Below are positions 34,782-44,534 of a stretch of DNA of 64,000 bases, piece by piece; positions within the stretch are counted from its first letter, which is position 1; each line of letters opens with the position of its first letter. Below the pieces are notes generated by a model. That model saw nothing but the letters and a program-made list of their open reading frames with translations, had not been told where the DNA came from and did no database searches. The translations under genes were made by a program, and so were the position numbers. The stretch covers positions 3,287 to 67,286 of the forward strand of contig CAJOIX010000002.1 of NCBI GenBank assembly GCA_905234815.1, read 5' to 3'. This stretch comes from an uncultured Prevotella sp. (GTDB lineage Bacteria; Bacteroidota; Bacteroidia; Bacteroidales; Bacteroidaceae).

Positions 34782-36914
34782 TTATGATTTCGTGAGATTC
34801 CGCATTGACAGCGCAATACGCCTACGCTGGAGATCAACATCTATGACTTTCACCATAACCTGCTGATGAAGCCGGACCACGGCTGTAGGATCGTTCACAT
34901 AGCGATCAGCCAACTGCGACACGTGCACCAATCCGTCTTGATGCACGCCTATATCTACAAAGGCTCCAAACTGTGTTATGTTGGTCACGATACCCGGCAA
35001 AATCATCCCCACCACGAGGTCTTCGATGGTGTGTACACGAGCATCAAATTCAAAGGTTTCAATCTCTTGGCGTGGGTCGCGCCCAGGCTTCTCCAGTTCG
35101 CTGAGAATATCATTCAGCGTAGGCAATCCCACTTCCGCGCTGACATAGCGGTCGGGCTGTATCTGTCGTCGCAGCGTTGCATCGGCTATGAGTGCACTGA
35201 CGGTGCAATTCAAATCAGCAGCCATCTGTTCCACAAGTGCGTATCGTTCTGGGTGGACAGCTGAGCCATCAAGCGCATTCTCTCCTTCGCGGATACGTAG
35301 GAACCCGGCACATTGAAGAAAAGCTGCAGCCCCTAAACGGGGAACTTTCAAAAGCTCTTTCCTCGAGCGGAAAGGCCCATTTTCGTTTCGATAATCCACA
35401 ATGTTCTTGGCCAATGCCGGTCCGAGCCCGCTCACATAGGTGAGGAGCGAAAGACTGGCCGTGTTAAGATCCACGCCAACGGTATTGACGCAGTGCTCTA
35501 CAGTGCGGTCGAGACTTTTGCGCAATTTTACCTGGTCCACATCGTGCTGATATTGTCCCACACCGAGATTTTTCGCATCAATCTTCACAAGCTCGGATAG
35601 AGGATCCATCAGCCGGCGTCCGATACTGACGGCTCCGCGCACGGTAACATCTTCGTCAGGAAATTCGCGCCGGGCAATCTCCGAAACAGAGTAGATGGAG
35701 GCACCGTCTTCACTGACCACATACACAGGCAGCGCACGACCTGCAATCACCTCGTCTATAAACTCCTTCGTCTCGCGCGAGGCCGTGCCATTGCCAATAG
35801 CGATGGCTTCAGTGCGGTATTCATCAAGAAGAGTTTCTATCAGTATCGTGGACTGTCCGCGGTAGCGCTGGGGTGGGTGGGGGTAAATCACATCATGGTG
35901 CAGGAGTGCGCCTTGTTCGTCGAGACAGACAACTTTACAACCTGTTCGGAAACCTGGATCTATAGCGAGTATGCGCTTGCCGCCGAGTGGTGCGGCCAAC
36001 AGGAGCTGCTGCAGGTTTTCCTGGAAGATGGCTATGGCAGATTCGTCGGCGCGTTGTTTGGAAAGGGAAGCGAACTCATTTTCGATGGACGGCTGAAGCA
36101 GGCGGCTGTAGGCATCTTCGCAGGCCTTACGGACAAGATCTTGACAAGCTCCTCTACCACGCACAAATTGTCGGCAAAGGCGCTCAATAGCACGCTCGTC
36201 ATCCACTTCAATACTCACGCGCAGATACCCTTCAGCCTCACCGCGACGCATAGCCAACAATCGATTAGCTGCTATACGATTAAGCGATTCTTCTACGTGG
36301 AAGTAAGCACGATACTTGGCCGCCTCAGCAGTGTCTTGTTTCGACTTCACAACGCTGGAATGAACAACTGCGAAGCGCTCAAACTGATGCCGTAGCTGCT
36401 GACGCGACTCTGGGTTCTCACTGATTTGCTCGGCAAGGATATCAAGTGCGCCGAGCAACGCATCCTGCGCTGTGGGAACCTCTTCGTTAACGTAGATGCG
36501 GGCTGCTTTTTCGGGGTTGGGCTCACGCTGCAGCATGATGAGCGCAGCCAGCGGCTCGAGTCCTCTTTCTCGTGCAGTTTGGGCACGAGTGCGGCGACGT
36601 GGCTTGTAGGGCAGATAGAGGTCTTCCAGCGCAGCAGCATCCCAACAATCGGCAATTTGCTGCTGTAGAGCCTCGGTGAGCTGTCCCTGCTCACCGATGG
36701 TATGAACGATATGCTCCTTGCGCTTACTGATTTCCTTAAAATGCTCGAGCGCATCACTTATCTGGCCGATTTGCACTTCATCGAGCGAAGCGGTGTGTTC
36801 TTTGCGGTAGCGAGCAATAAAAGGAATGGTACACCCTTGCTCTAAAAGGGCAACCGTAGCGCGGACAGACTTTTCGTTAATCCCTGTCTGTGCCGCTATG
36901 AGAGAAATGTACAT
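34782..36914 (-). CDS. tex: Tex family RNA-binding transcription accessory protein
   Basis: A 710-aa cytoplasmic nucleic-acid-binding protein. Domain order is as in Pseudomonas Tex: N-terminal HTH and helical region (LLEQGCTIPFIARYRKEHTASLDEVQ), a YqgF RNase-H-like domain (RILAIDPGFRTGCKVVCLDEQG), helix-hairpin-helix repeats (LLTYVSGLGPALAKNIVDYRNENGPF; LLKVPRLGAAAFLQCAGFLRI), and a C-terminal S1 domain (GMILPGIVTNITQFGAFVDIGVHQDGLVHVSQLAD). The length is slightly below the usual ~770 because the N-terminus is shorter. A TACATTTG -7 element lies 30 nt upstream. Confidence 0.95.
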   Translation of the reverse strand: MYISLIAAQTGINEKSVRATVALLEQGCTIPFIARYRKEHTASLDEVQIGQISDALEHFKEISKRKEHIVHTIGEQGQLTEALQQQIADCWDAAALEDLYLPYKPRRRTRAQTARERGLEPLAALIMLQREPNPEKAARIYVNEEVPTAQDALLGALDILAEQISENPESRQQLRHQFERFAVVHSSVVKSKQDTAEAAKYRAYFHVEESLNRIAANRLLAMRRGEAEGYLRVSIEVDDERAIERLCRQFVRGRGACQDLVRKACEDAYSRLLQPSIENEFASLSKQRADESAIAIFQENLQQLLLAAPLGGKRILAIDPGFRTGCKVVCLDEQGALLHHDVIYPHPPQRYRGQSTILIETLLDEYRTEAIAIGNGTASRETKEFIDEVIAGRALPVYVVSEDGASIYSVSEIARREFPDEDVTVRGAVSIGRRLMDPLSELVKIDAKNLGVGQYQHDVDQVKLRKSLDRTVEHCVNTVGVDLNTASLSLLTYVSGLGPALAKNIVDYRNENGPFRSRKELLKVPRLGAAAFLQCAGFLRIREGENALDGSAVHPERYALVEQMAADLNCTVSALIADATLRRQIQPDRYVSAEVGLPTLNDILSELEKPGRDPRQEIETFEFDARVHTIEDLVVGMILPGIVTNITQFGAFVDIGVHQDGLVHVSQLADRYVNDPTAVVRLHQQVMVKVIDVDLQRRRIALSMRNLTKS

Positions 36915-36943
36915 TGCAATGATTTAAATTGATAATTCTTTTG

Positions 36944-36951
36944 CAAATGTA
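36944..36951 (-). promoter_or_regulatory. Candidate -7 element of tex
   Basis: TACATTTG on the minus strand fits TAnnTTTG, 29 nt before the ATG. No clear -33 was seen. Confidence 0.4.
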
Positions 36952-37054
36952 CGTTTTTAGTTTCACACAGATAAAGAAAGTTATCAACAAATTAACCCAT
37001 CTTTGAAAAACCCCGTTTTACCTCCGCTTTCGGCAGCTCTTAACCCCCCGGTTT

Positions 37055-37142
37055 CTAAAAGCTATGCTTTTGCCTTCCAATAGCTATCCTTTTGCACGCT
37101 AAGAGCTATGCTTTGGGAGTCCGAAAGCATAGCTTTTGAAAA
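37055..37142. repeat. Four-unit 22-bp intergenic repeat array (copy B)
   Basis: Four units of exactly 22 bp: CTAAAAGCTATGCTTTTG+4, CCAATAGCTATCCTTTTG+4, CTAAGAGCTATGCTTTGG+4, CCGAAAGCATAGCTTTTG+4. Unit length, unit number and core are the same as in the array at 18002, 19 kb away. Here it lies between divergent promoters. Confidence 0.8.
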
Positions 37143-37358
37143 AGAAAAGTTAAGTTGTTGTTTTTCAAGCACTTGAAATTTTAATTTTTCGTCTGCATCG
37201 AGTCAGGGGAACGGGGCGGTTTTTCATCTTCCATATCTGCCTGGATTTGCGAATTTAGGTGATTGCAGTCTTAATTCTGATATTTTTAATTCTCACATTT
37301 TTTAATTCTTAATTTTTGTTGTACCTTCGCAGCGATAAACCTTAAAATCAATTTGTAT

Positions 37359-39323
37359 ATGATTCAAATCACTTTCCCCGACGGCTCTGTTCGCTCGTAT
37401 GAACAGGGAGTGACGGGACTTCAAATCGCCGAGAGTATCTCGCCCGCTCTTGCCCGCAACGTTGTATCTTGCGGAGTGAATGGCGAAACCGTTGAACTCA
37501 ATCGCCCCATTTTGTCAGACGCAACGATAGCCCTCTATCGCTTCGAAGATGAAGAAGGTAAGCACACCTTCTGGCATACCAGTGCCCACCTGCTGGCCGA
37601 AGCCCTGCAGGAACTCTATCCAGGCATACAGTTTGGATTCGGACCTGCCGTAGAAAATGGATTCTTCTACGATGTGATGCCGCCCGAAGGAACTGCCATC
37701 AGCGAAAACGACTTCCCAAAAATCGAAGCCAAAATGATGGAACTAGCTCGACGTGACGAACCTGTGGTGCGTCACGAAATAGCCAAAGCTGATGCGCTGA
37801 AAGCCTTCCAGGCCGATGGGCAAACCTATAAGTGCGAACACATAGAGCAAGACCTTGAAGACGGCAGTATCACTACCTACACCCAGGGTGCCTTTACCGA
37901 CCTTTGCCGTGGACCACACCTGGTTTCTACAGGACTCATCAAGGCCATCAAGATAACCTCCGTGGCTGGAGCATTCTGGCGTGGTGACGCCAAGCGCGAA
38001 CAGATGACACGTATCTACGGCATCTCCTTCCCAAAGAAGAAAATGCTCGACGAATATCTCGTCATGCTTGAAGAAGCCAAAAAGCGCGACCACCGCAAGA
38101 TTGGTAAGGAAATGGAACTCTTCATGTTCTCCGACCGCGTAGGTAAAGGACTCCCCATTTGGCTTCCCAAAGGCACAGAACTTCGGCTCCGCCTACAAGA
38201 TATGCTCCGCAAAATACAGAAGCGGTTCGGCTATCAGGAAGTTATCACACCACACATCGGTGGCAAGAATCTCTACATCACTTCCGGCCACTATGCCCAC
38301 TACGGAAAAGACTCCTTCCAGCCCATACACACACCCGAGGAGGACGAGGAATATATGCTCAAACCTATGAACTGCCCTCACCACTGTGAAGTATTTGCAT
38401 GGAAACCGCGCTCGTATAAAGAGCTGCCGTTGCGCATAGCAGAGTTTGGCACCGTTTATCGCTATGAAAAGAGCGGTGAGCTCCATGGCCTCACCCGCGT
38501 GCGTTCCTTTACTCAAGACGATGCACACATCTTCTGTCGTCCCGACCAGGTGAAAGGAGAGTTCCTTCGAGTGATGGATATTATACAAGCAGTGTTCACC
38601 ATATTTAACTTTGAAAATGTGGAAGCACAAATTTCACTGCGCGACCCCAACGACCACGAAAAATACATCGGCAGCGATGAGGTATGGGCGGAGAGCGAAA
38701 AAGCCATCATTGATGCCTGCCGAGAGAAAGGACTCGACGCTAAGATAGAATACGGCGAAGCTGCGTTCTACGGTCCTAAGCTCGACTTCATGGTGAAAGA
38801 TGCCATCGGCCGTCGTTGGCAGTTAGGAACCATACAGGTGGACTACAACCTGCCTAAGCGCTTCCAACTGGAATACACCGCCGAAGACAATACCAAGCAG
38901 ACACCTGTCATGGTGCACCGAGCACCTTTCGGTTCAATGGAACGCTTCACTGCCGTACTGATTGAACACACCGCCGGACACTTCCCCCTCTGGCTCACAC
39001 CCGACCAGGTGGCAATCCTGCCCATCTCGGAAAAATTCAACGACTATGCACATGAAGTATGTCGCTATTTCGACGAGAACGGAGTGCGTGCGCAAGTGGA
39101 CGACCGCAACGAAAAAATCGGACGCAAAATTCGCGATAATGAGCTGAAGCGCGTGCCCTATATGGTTATCGTGGGTGAGCAAGAAGCCCAGGAAGGCCTC
39201 GTCAGCATGCGTAAACAAGGCGGTGGCGAACAGGCACAGATGAAGAAAGAAGAATTTGTGGCACGAATTCAAGAAGAAGTGGCACAAATGCTTGAAGCCA
39301 CCAATATCAAACCACAAGAATAA
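37359..39323 (+). CDS. thrS: Threonine-tRNA ligase
   Basis: 654 aa from the ATG; the track begins two codons earlier at a TTG. It charges tRNA-Thr. Domain order: TGS (1-60, [17 protein letters not shown]), editing N2 domain (about 65-225, with [15 protein letters not shown] and a C-x3-H segment [12 protein letters not shown]), the class II catalytic core (about 270-540: [62 protein letters not shown]-like end), and the anticodon-binding domain (about 545-645). All motifs look intact. It is not followed by infC-rpmI-rplT, but by yigZ 5 nt downstream. Confidence 0.97.
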   Translation: MIQITFPDGSVRSYEQGVTGLQIAESISPALARNVVSCGVNGETVELNRPILSDATIALYRFEDEEGKHTFWHTSAHLLAEALQELYPGIQFGFGPAVENGFFYDVMPPEGTAISENDFPKIEAKMMELARRDEPVVRHEIAKADALKAFQADGQTYKCEHIEQDLEDGSITTYTQGAFTDLCRGPHLVSTGLIKAIKITSVAGAFWRGDAKREQMTRIYGISFPKKKMLDEYLVMLEEAKKRDHRKIGKEMELFMFSDRVGKGLPIWLPKGTELRLRLQDMLRKIQKRFGYQEVITPHIGGKNLYITSGHYAHYGKDSFQPIHTPEEDEEYMLKPMNCPHHCEVFAWKPRSYKELPLRIAEFGTVYRYEKSGELHGLTRVRSFTQDDAHIFCRPDQVKGEFLRVMDIIQAVFTIFNFENVEAQISLRDPNDHEKYIGSDEVWAESEKAIIDACREKGLDAKIEYGEAAFYGPKLDFMVKDAIGRRWQLGTIQVDYNLPKRFQLEYTAEDNTKQTPVMVHRAPFGSMERFTAVLIEHTAGHFPLWLTPDQVAILPISEKFNDYAHEVCRYFDENGVRAQVDDRNEKIGRKIRDNELKRVPYMVIVGEQEAQEGLVSMRKQGGGEQAQMKKEEFVARIQEEVAQMLEATNIKPQE

Positions 39324-39328
39324 ATCCT

Positions 39329-39907
39329 GTGAGCGATCACTATCTCACAATCGGCCGCGAGGTGGGAGAGGGCTTTTACAGCGAAAAGCGCAGTAAGTTT
39401 CTCGCCTTTGCCCACCACGTGGATACTATTGAAGAGGTAAAAACAATTGTGGCGGGCTATCGGAAACGTTTTTTCGATGCCCGCCACGTTTGTTATGCCT
39501 ATATGCTTGGCCATGACCGGTCGCTATTCCGTGCCAACGACGACGGAGAACCTTCATCTACCGCAGGAAAACCGATTCTTGGACAAATCAATTCGCGCGG
39601 CCTGACCAACGTTCTTATTATCGTGGTACGATACTATGGCGGTGTCAATCTCGGAACAGGCGGACTCATTGTGGCCTACCGCGCTGCAGCGGCTGATGCG
39701 CTCGACCATGCCCAGATAGAGGAACGCACCATTGAATTCATACTGACCCACACGTTTCCCTATGAGGAAATGAACCGAGTGATGAACACGGCCAAGGAGC
39801 TCGCCGCACGCATTGTCAGTCAAAAATTTGACAACACCTGTGAGATAACACTCGCCGTGCCACAATCAAAACGAGAAGAACTCATCAATCGGCTCAAGTC
39901 CCTTTGA
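39329..39907 (+). CDS. YigZ/IMPACT (UPF0029) family protein
   Basis: 192 aa with a GTG start 5 nt after the thrS stop. The N-terminal UPF0029 domain has SKFLAFAHHVDTIEEVK, DARHVCYAYMLG, NDDGEPSSTAGKPILGQI and VLIIVVRYYGGVNLGTGGLIVAYRAAA, the family hallmark. A smaller C-terminal ferredoxin-like DUF1949 domain (about 130-190) follows. The biochemical role is not settled; eukaryotic IMPACT regulates translation through GCN1. The probable operon with thrS fits a translation link, but that is inference. Confidence 0.9.
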   Translation: MSDHYLTIGREVGEGFYSEKRSKFLAFAHHVDTIEEVKTIVAGYRKRFFDARHVCYAYMLGHDRSLFRANDDGEPSSTAGKPILGQINSRGLTNVLIIVVRYYGGVNLGTGGLIVAYRAAAADALDHAQIEERTIEFILTHTFPYEEMNRVMNTAKELAARIVSQKFDNTCEITLAVPQSKREELINRLKSL

Positions 39908-40031
39908 TATTTTTGAAGAAATTTCTCGCTCTGTAGCCTCTGACATTTTGCGTTTTGGCGACTATAATAATTCGTTAAAATTCACGACGTTAACCGATAA
40001 TAATTTGCTTAAATTGTTGGCACGTTCCTAA

Positions 40032-42338
40032 TCAGAACGGATAGCCAATAGCCAAGTGTATGGACTGGGCATCGCGGAACGAAGGAATGTTGAAATAGCC
40101 GCTCTTGCTGGTCGAATACGGTAAATGAAGTCCCCAACCCCAATCCAGACGCACCACAAAATAGTCTAAGTCATAGCGCAGACCAAGGCCGGTACCTGTA
40201 GCCATTTGCCGCGGCAGATTCTTTAGGCGGAACTTGGCTCCTTCGCGGTAGTCGTCAGAGTGAATGCCCCATACGTTACCCGCATCTATGAAGGCTGCGC
40301 CATAGAGATTTCCCCAAAGCGGGAAACGATACTCAAGGTTGAAAAGCAATTTCATATCGCCCGTCTGATCCATATACGACAGCTGCTCGTTGGGAGCCAC
40401 ATAGTTGCCAGGACCTATGGAACGGATATTAAATGCACGGATGGAATTTGCTCCGCCCACATAGAACTGCTCATTATAGGGTGCTACTGTCGAATTGCCA
40501 AAGGCATAGAGTATGCCTGCAGCAGTATGGGCCACAAGCGAAGATTTTGCAGTGAGCAACCATGTTTTTCTAAAGTCGGTCTCCACCTTCAAGAATTGTG
40601 CAAAGGGATTTTTAAACATGGTTTTCTCTTTCTCAGAAAACTTCTTTCCCGCAGCGAGATAGCCCACCGAAAGAATGTTACCTGCCTCGCTCACTGATGT
40701 GCGCCAATAGACAGGATGACGATACGACGAAGGACTCGTTAGCGTATAGGTATAGCGCATCTTGGGGATAAACTGGTCGCGCATGGAGATGTCTAAATAG
40801 GGGTTTTCTGCACGCAGGCGGCGAAACTCTTCGGTTTCGCTGGCCATACGATCGTACTGAACAGAAAGAGGAGTGAATTCGTGGATAGACCGCTCGGAGA
40901 GTTGAAAACGATAGGTCCATTCGCCAGAAATGATATGGCGTTTGAAGTAACTTCCGCGGTTCTGCACATTGGTAGAAAGGCTCAATATGGTGGAAGGTGT
41001 AGTAAAGAACCGCTTTCGCAGACGAATTCCGGGAAGGAGCAAACGCGGATACTCTACCGATGCACTCACACCATATTCATACGTATTGACGCGCGATGAG
41101 GTATTCTGATGTTTATGGCCTGTTTGCCATTCATAGTTGCCCCAGACATCGAGTGTGAGCGTTTCACCGCCACGGAACGCGTTACGCTTGTTAAAACCTA
41201 AAACAAGTCCCGGACCATACAAGCCATTTGTTTTACCCTTCAAATTGGACTCAATGTAGAAATCATAGCGCTTGTCAAACACGCAATTCAATTGCAAATC
41301 GAGCGTGCCTATAGTTGAGACCGTATCACTGGGTATAAATTTAAAATCAATCATCGAGAAGAGCCCTGTGGCAGAGAGTTTATTCATCGATTCCAAATAG
41401 TTATCGTAAGAATAAAGTGAACCACTGCGCAGTTTCAAATCGCGCATAATTACCCGCGAACGAATAGGAGAGCGGCGACCAGTATAATGCACTGTAAACC
41501 GACGTCGGGAGAGGGAATCGGTGAGCCGCTCCATCATCCGCTTGCGCAGATTTACATCAATCTTTCCAATCTTCCATTGTCGCATGGCCACATCGGGTAC
41601 GCCATCAGTCATTTGCAGCCACAGCAGCACTTTTCCTGGTGTAGTAAGCGTATCTGCCAAATATGATGAGTATGAAGGGCTGTAGTGGTAATAACCATTG
41701 TTGCGCAACAGCAGCGCGATGCGATTGCGTTCCGCTTCCAGGTTGGCAGCACTGAAAGGATCGTTTTTGTGAATAAGAGTTTCCGATGCTTTCGAGTTAA
41801 TCAAGCTATCGGCATTAGCAGGGAAATTGACATAAGCCAGCGAGTCGATGGTAAACAGCTGCCCCATCCTGACGGTATAAGCAATTTTTGCCTTTCGCTC
41901 ATTGCGCATCGGCACTTCTTTGTGGTCAACCTGCCCATGAAAGTAGCCATTTTCAACCAATACTTCCTCGGCTACTGATTCACGCAAAGGTGCACCAACC
42001 TGACTTAAGAGCAACGGTTGCTTGGCAAATGTCTTATTCAGCCATTTCCCTACAGTTGTTTTTGAACCGGAAAATGCGTTCCATGCCCACAAACGGAAAG
42101 GAAAGGGAGAACGATAGTACGAACTGCCGAAGAGCGAACCGCTCGGTGCCGTGGCCAAAGCGGCCTCTATCTCTTCCATAGTTGAAGTGGCATGAGCACT
42201 TTGCTCGTAATCCTGAAAGTCAATAGGCTTTAAACCCACATAGAGTTGCTCGCCAGCGGGCAGATTGCTTGTAGAAGAGCAACTGCTCACGAGGAAAATG
42301 ACTGTGATATATAGCGATAAGAAATATCTTAACTTCAT
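40032..42338 (-). CDS. TamL-like Omp85 family outer membrane assembly lipoprotein
   Basis: 768 aa from the ATG; the track adds a TTG two codons upstream. The signal peptide ends in a lipobox (IFLVSSCSS), which distinguishes the Bacteroidetes TamL form from TamA. The N-terminal half holds POTRA-like repeats (about 120-420: KIAYTVRMGQLFTIDSLAYVNFP, GSLYSYDNYLESMNKLSATGLFSMIDFKFIPSD). The C-terminal half is the Omp85 barrel (about 430-768), with the conserved loop QFYVGGANSIRAFNIRSIGPG (RxFN-type variant of VRGF) and end strand IHLAIGYPF. It should help insert or translocate envelope proteins. There is no TamB next to it. Confidence 0.9.
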   Translation of the reverse strand: MKLRYFLSLYITVIFLVSSCSSTSNLPAGEQLYVGLKPIDFQDYEQSAHATSTMEEIEAALATAPSGSLFGSSYYRSPFPFRLWAWNAFSGSKTTVGKWLNKTFAKQPLLLSQVGAPLRESVAEEVLVENGYFHGQVDHKEVPMRNERKAKIAYTVRMGQLFTIDSLAYVNFPANADSLINSKASETLIHKNDPFSAANLEAERNRIALLLRNNGYYHYSPSYSSYLADTLTTPGKVLLWLQMTDGVPDVAMRQWKIGKIDVNLRKRMMERLTDSLSRRRFTVHYTGRRSPIRSRVIMRDLKLRSGSLYSYDNYLESMNKLSATGLFSMIDFKFIPSDTVSTIGTLDLQLNCVFDKRYDFYIESNLKGKTNGLYGPGLVLGFNKRNAFRGGETLTLDVWGNYEWQTGHKHQNTSSRVNTYEYGVSASVEYPRLLLPGIRLRKRFFTTPSTILSLSTNVQNRGSYFKRHIISGEWTYRFQLSERSIHEFTPLSVQYDRMASETEEFRRLRAENPYLDISMRDQFIPKMRYTYTLTSPSSYRHPVYWRTSVSEAGNILSVGYLAAGKKFSEKEKTMFKNPFAQFLKVETDFRKTWLLTAKSSLVAHTAAGILYAFGNSTVAPYNEQFYVGGANSIRAFNIRSIGPGNYVAPNEQLSYMDQTGDMKLLFNLEYRFPLWGNLYGAAFIDAGNVWGIHSDDYREGAKFRLKNLPRQMATGTGLGLRYDLDYFVVRLDWGWGLHLPYSTSKSGYFNIPSFRDAQSIHLAIGYPF

Positions 42339-42443
42339 GTTCAATATGGTTTATACCCGACAAAAATAGTAAAAATACATCTAATAAAATTTAAATAACC
42401 GTATTTTCTATATCATTGGTTTCCTCATTCTGAGATTTTTTAC

Positions 42444-42451
42444 TACTTTTG
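42444..42451 (+). promoter_or_regulatory. Candidate -7 element of the bat operon
   Basis: TACTTTTG fits TAnnTTTG and lies 47 nt before the batA ATG. The nearest TTG is 25 bp upstream, so the -33 is weak. Confidence 0.4.
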
Positions 42452-42498
42452 AAAACCAAAATCGGCATTGCCGGTTGAATAATTCAAGAACGCACAAG

Positions 42499-43497
42499 AT
42501 GACCTTTGCATCACCATACTACTTTTTTGCACTCATTCCGCTTGTCATATACATCTGCTGGTATTGCGTTGTAGGGTATAAAAAGCATTCCGCACTTGTT
42601 TATAGCGACATTGTGGCATTCCGCAAATTGCCCCGGAGTTTGCGCCAGCGGTTGATTCATCTGCCTTTTATGCTTTGGGTGGCAGCCTATGCGCTGGCTG
42701 TCGTTGCACTTGCAAGGCCTCAATCGCGCACTGCCTGGAGCGAACGTGAGACGGAAGGTATTGATATCATGCTGGCCATGGATGTCTCCACTTCCATGCT
42801 TGCTGAAGATTTGCGCCCCAATCGTCTGGAAGCAGCAAAAGAAGTGGCCCTTAACTTCATTGCAGACCGGCCAAACGATAATATCGGTTTGACCGTATTT
42901 GCCGGAGAAGCTTTCACACAATGCCCGCTGACTACCGACCACACCTCGCTGCTTAACCTGCTGCAAGCAGTGAAAAGCGATATCGCCTACAACGGACTTA
43001 TTGAAGACGGGACCGCAATAGGTATGGGTATTGCCAACGCCATCAATCGGCTGAAAACATCCAAGACAAAAAGTAAAATTATCATTCTTCTGACCGATGG
43101 TAGTAATAATCGTGGTGACATATCGCCCATGACTGCTACCGAGATTGCCAAAAGTCTCGGAATACGCATCTATACCATTGGCGTTGGTACGAATGGAACT
43201 GCCCCATATCCCATGCAAGTAGGCGGGACGATACAATATGTGAATATGCCTGTTGAGATAGACCAAAAGACGCTCGCGCAAATTGCAGCAGCCACCGATG
43301 CTAACTTCTATCGTGCCACAAACAACAAAGAACTGGCAGAAATCTATTCGGCTATTGACAAATTGGAAAAATCAAAGTTAAGTGTGAGCAGTTTCTCCAA
43401 ATTACACGAACGCTACCAATTGTTTGCCGCTCTGGCCGCACTGTGCCTGCTTTTACAATTGCTGTTGGGTATGACCATTTTTAAACATTTGCCATGA
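42499..43497 (+). CDS. batA: BatA aerotolerance protein (VWA domain)
   Basis: 332 aa from ATG 42499; the track begins at an upstream TTG. Two N-terminal membrane segments (FFALIPLVIYICWYC; FMLWVAAYALAVVALARPQS), a VWA domain (about 85-285) with a complete MIDAS (LAMDVSTSML, then TDHTSLL and LLTDGSNNRGD), and a final membrane helix (LFAALAALCLLLQLLLG). The ALARPQ box is typical of BatA/B. Bat proteins were named for aerotolerance in Bacteroides fragilis and act in the envelope stress response by an unknown mechanism. Its ATGA overlaps batB. Confidence 0.93.
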   Translation: MTFASPYYFFALIPLVIYICWYCVVGYKKHSALVYSDIVAFRKLPRSLRQRLIHLPFMLWVAAYALAVVALARPQSRTAWSERETEGIDIMLAMDVSTSMLAEDLRPNRLEAAKEVALNFIADRPNDNIGLTVFAGEAFTQCPLTTDHTSLLNLLQAVKSDIAYNGLIEDGTAIGMGIANAINRLKTSKTKSKIIILLTDGSNNRGDISPMTATEIAKSLGIRIYTIGVGTNGTAPYPMQVGGTIQYVNMPVEIDQKTLAQIAAATDANFYRATNNKELAEIYSAIDKLEKSKLSVSSFSKLHERYQLFAALAALCLLLQLLLGMTIFKHLP

Positions 43498-44534
43498 GAT
43501 TTGAAAATCCGATATTTCTTTGGTTGCTTTGTGCATTACCACTTCTGCTCCTGATACGCTTCTATCTCTGGCGGCACCAGCAAACACTGATGCGTAGGCT
43601 GGGGGAGTGGTCACTACTGAAAAAACTAATTCCCGACCGCTCTGGCCGCCGACAACTGACCAAATTCATCCTTCTGCTTTCTGCAATGGCGTGTCTTATC
43701 ATTGCACTGGCACGACCACAAATGGGCAGCAAAATATCTAAAGATAAGCGTCAGGGAATTGAGGTGATGATTTGTCTGGATATCAGCAACTCCATGCGTG
43801 CCACGGATGTGAGTCCATCGCGCTTGGAAAAAAGCAAATTGCTGGTTGAAAACTTGGTTGATCACTTCCAGAACGACCGTATCGGATTAGTGGTTTTTGC
43901 AGGCGATGCCTTTGTGCAACTGCCCATCACTGCTGATCACGTTTCAGCAAAGATGTTCCTCAATAGTGTAGATCCATCGCTTATTACCACCCAAGGCACA
44001 GACATTGCTGCCGCAATTAAATTGTCCGCTAACACTTTCTCGCAAAATAAGCCCATAGGAAAGGCTATTGTGCTTATTACTGATGGCGAAGACCACGAAG
44101 GAGGTGCAGCCGAGGCAGCACGCGATGCACACAAAAAAGGTATCAATGTCTATATCTTAGGTGTCGGTACAAATACTGGGGCACCTGTTCCTGATGGAGC
44201 TGGCGGTTATTTGACCTCGCAGGAGGGACAGACGGTTGTGTCGAGCCTGAACGAAGATATGTGTAAAGAAGTTGCTCAAGCCGGTAAGGGAACATATATA
44301 CACGTAACCAACACCAGTGCTGCACAACAAAGCATCAATCATGAACTCACGCGTCTGGAACAAGGTGAAATAGACAGCGTTATCTATAGCGAATACGACG
44401 AACAGTATCAGACGTTCATAATACTTGCACTGATTCTGTTGTTAACCGATGCCTCCATCTTGAATGTGAAGAACCCGCATTTGCAGCGCATCAATATACT
44501 CCGACGAAAGAAAAAGGCTGACAATGAAAAATAA
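43494..44534 (+). CDS. batB: BatB aerotolerance protein (VWA domain)
   Basis: 346 aa, a paralogue of BatA with the same layout: helices at the N-terminus (FLWLLCALPLLLLIRFYLW; LTKFILLLSAMACLIIALARPQMG), a VWA domain with intact MIDAS (ICLDISNSMRATDV, VFAGDAFVQLPIT, LITDGEDHEGG), and a C-terminal helix (FIILALILLLTDASIL). BatA and BatB are thought to interact through their VWA domains. The start overlaps batA by 4 nt (ATGA), and the end overlaps batC by 11 nt. Confidence 0.93.
   Translation: MRFENPIFLWLLCALPLLLLIRFYLWRHQQTLMRRLGEWSLLKKLIPDRSGRRQLTKFILLLSAMACLIIALARPQMGSKISKDKRQGIEVMICLDISNSMRATDVSPSRLEKSKLLVENLVDHFQNDRIGLVVFAGDAFVQLPITADHVSAKMFLNSVDPSLITTQGTDIAAAIKLSANTFSQNKPIGKAIVLITDGEDHEGGAAEAARDAHKKGINVYILGVGTNTGAPVPDGAGGYLTSQEGQTVVSSLNEDMCKEVAQAGKGTYIHVTNTSAAQQSINHELTRLEQGEIDSVIYSEYDEQYQTFIILALILLLTDASILNVKNPHLQRINILRRKKKADNEK

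Larger units (their letters stand above)
36915..37358. other. 444-bp intergenic region between divergent tex and thrS
   Basis: It holds the tex -7 element, repeat array B (37055-37142), and an AT-rich stretch with three TTAATTCT copies (37271, 37286, 37302) at 15-16 bp spacing before a weak thrS -7 (TACCTTCG, 37322-37329). I see no tRNA-like or T-box element and no hidden ORF. Confidence 0.6.

Noticed and set aside
36915-37358. T-box or other tRNA-sensing leader upstream of thrS
   Set aside because: No T-box sequence (TGGNACC-like), no specifier hairpin and no terminator/antiterminator pair could be seen.
42511-43281. 256-aa minus-strand ORF
   Set aside because: It lies fully inside batA, which has an intact VWA domain; the antisense frame has no recognisable domain.
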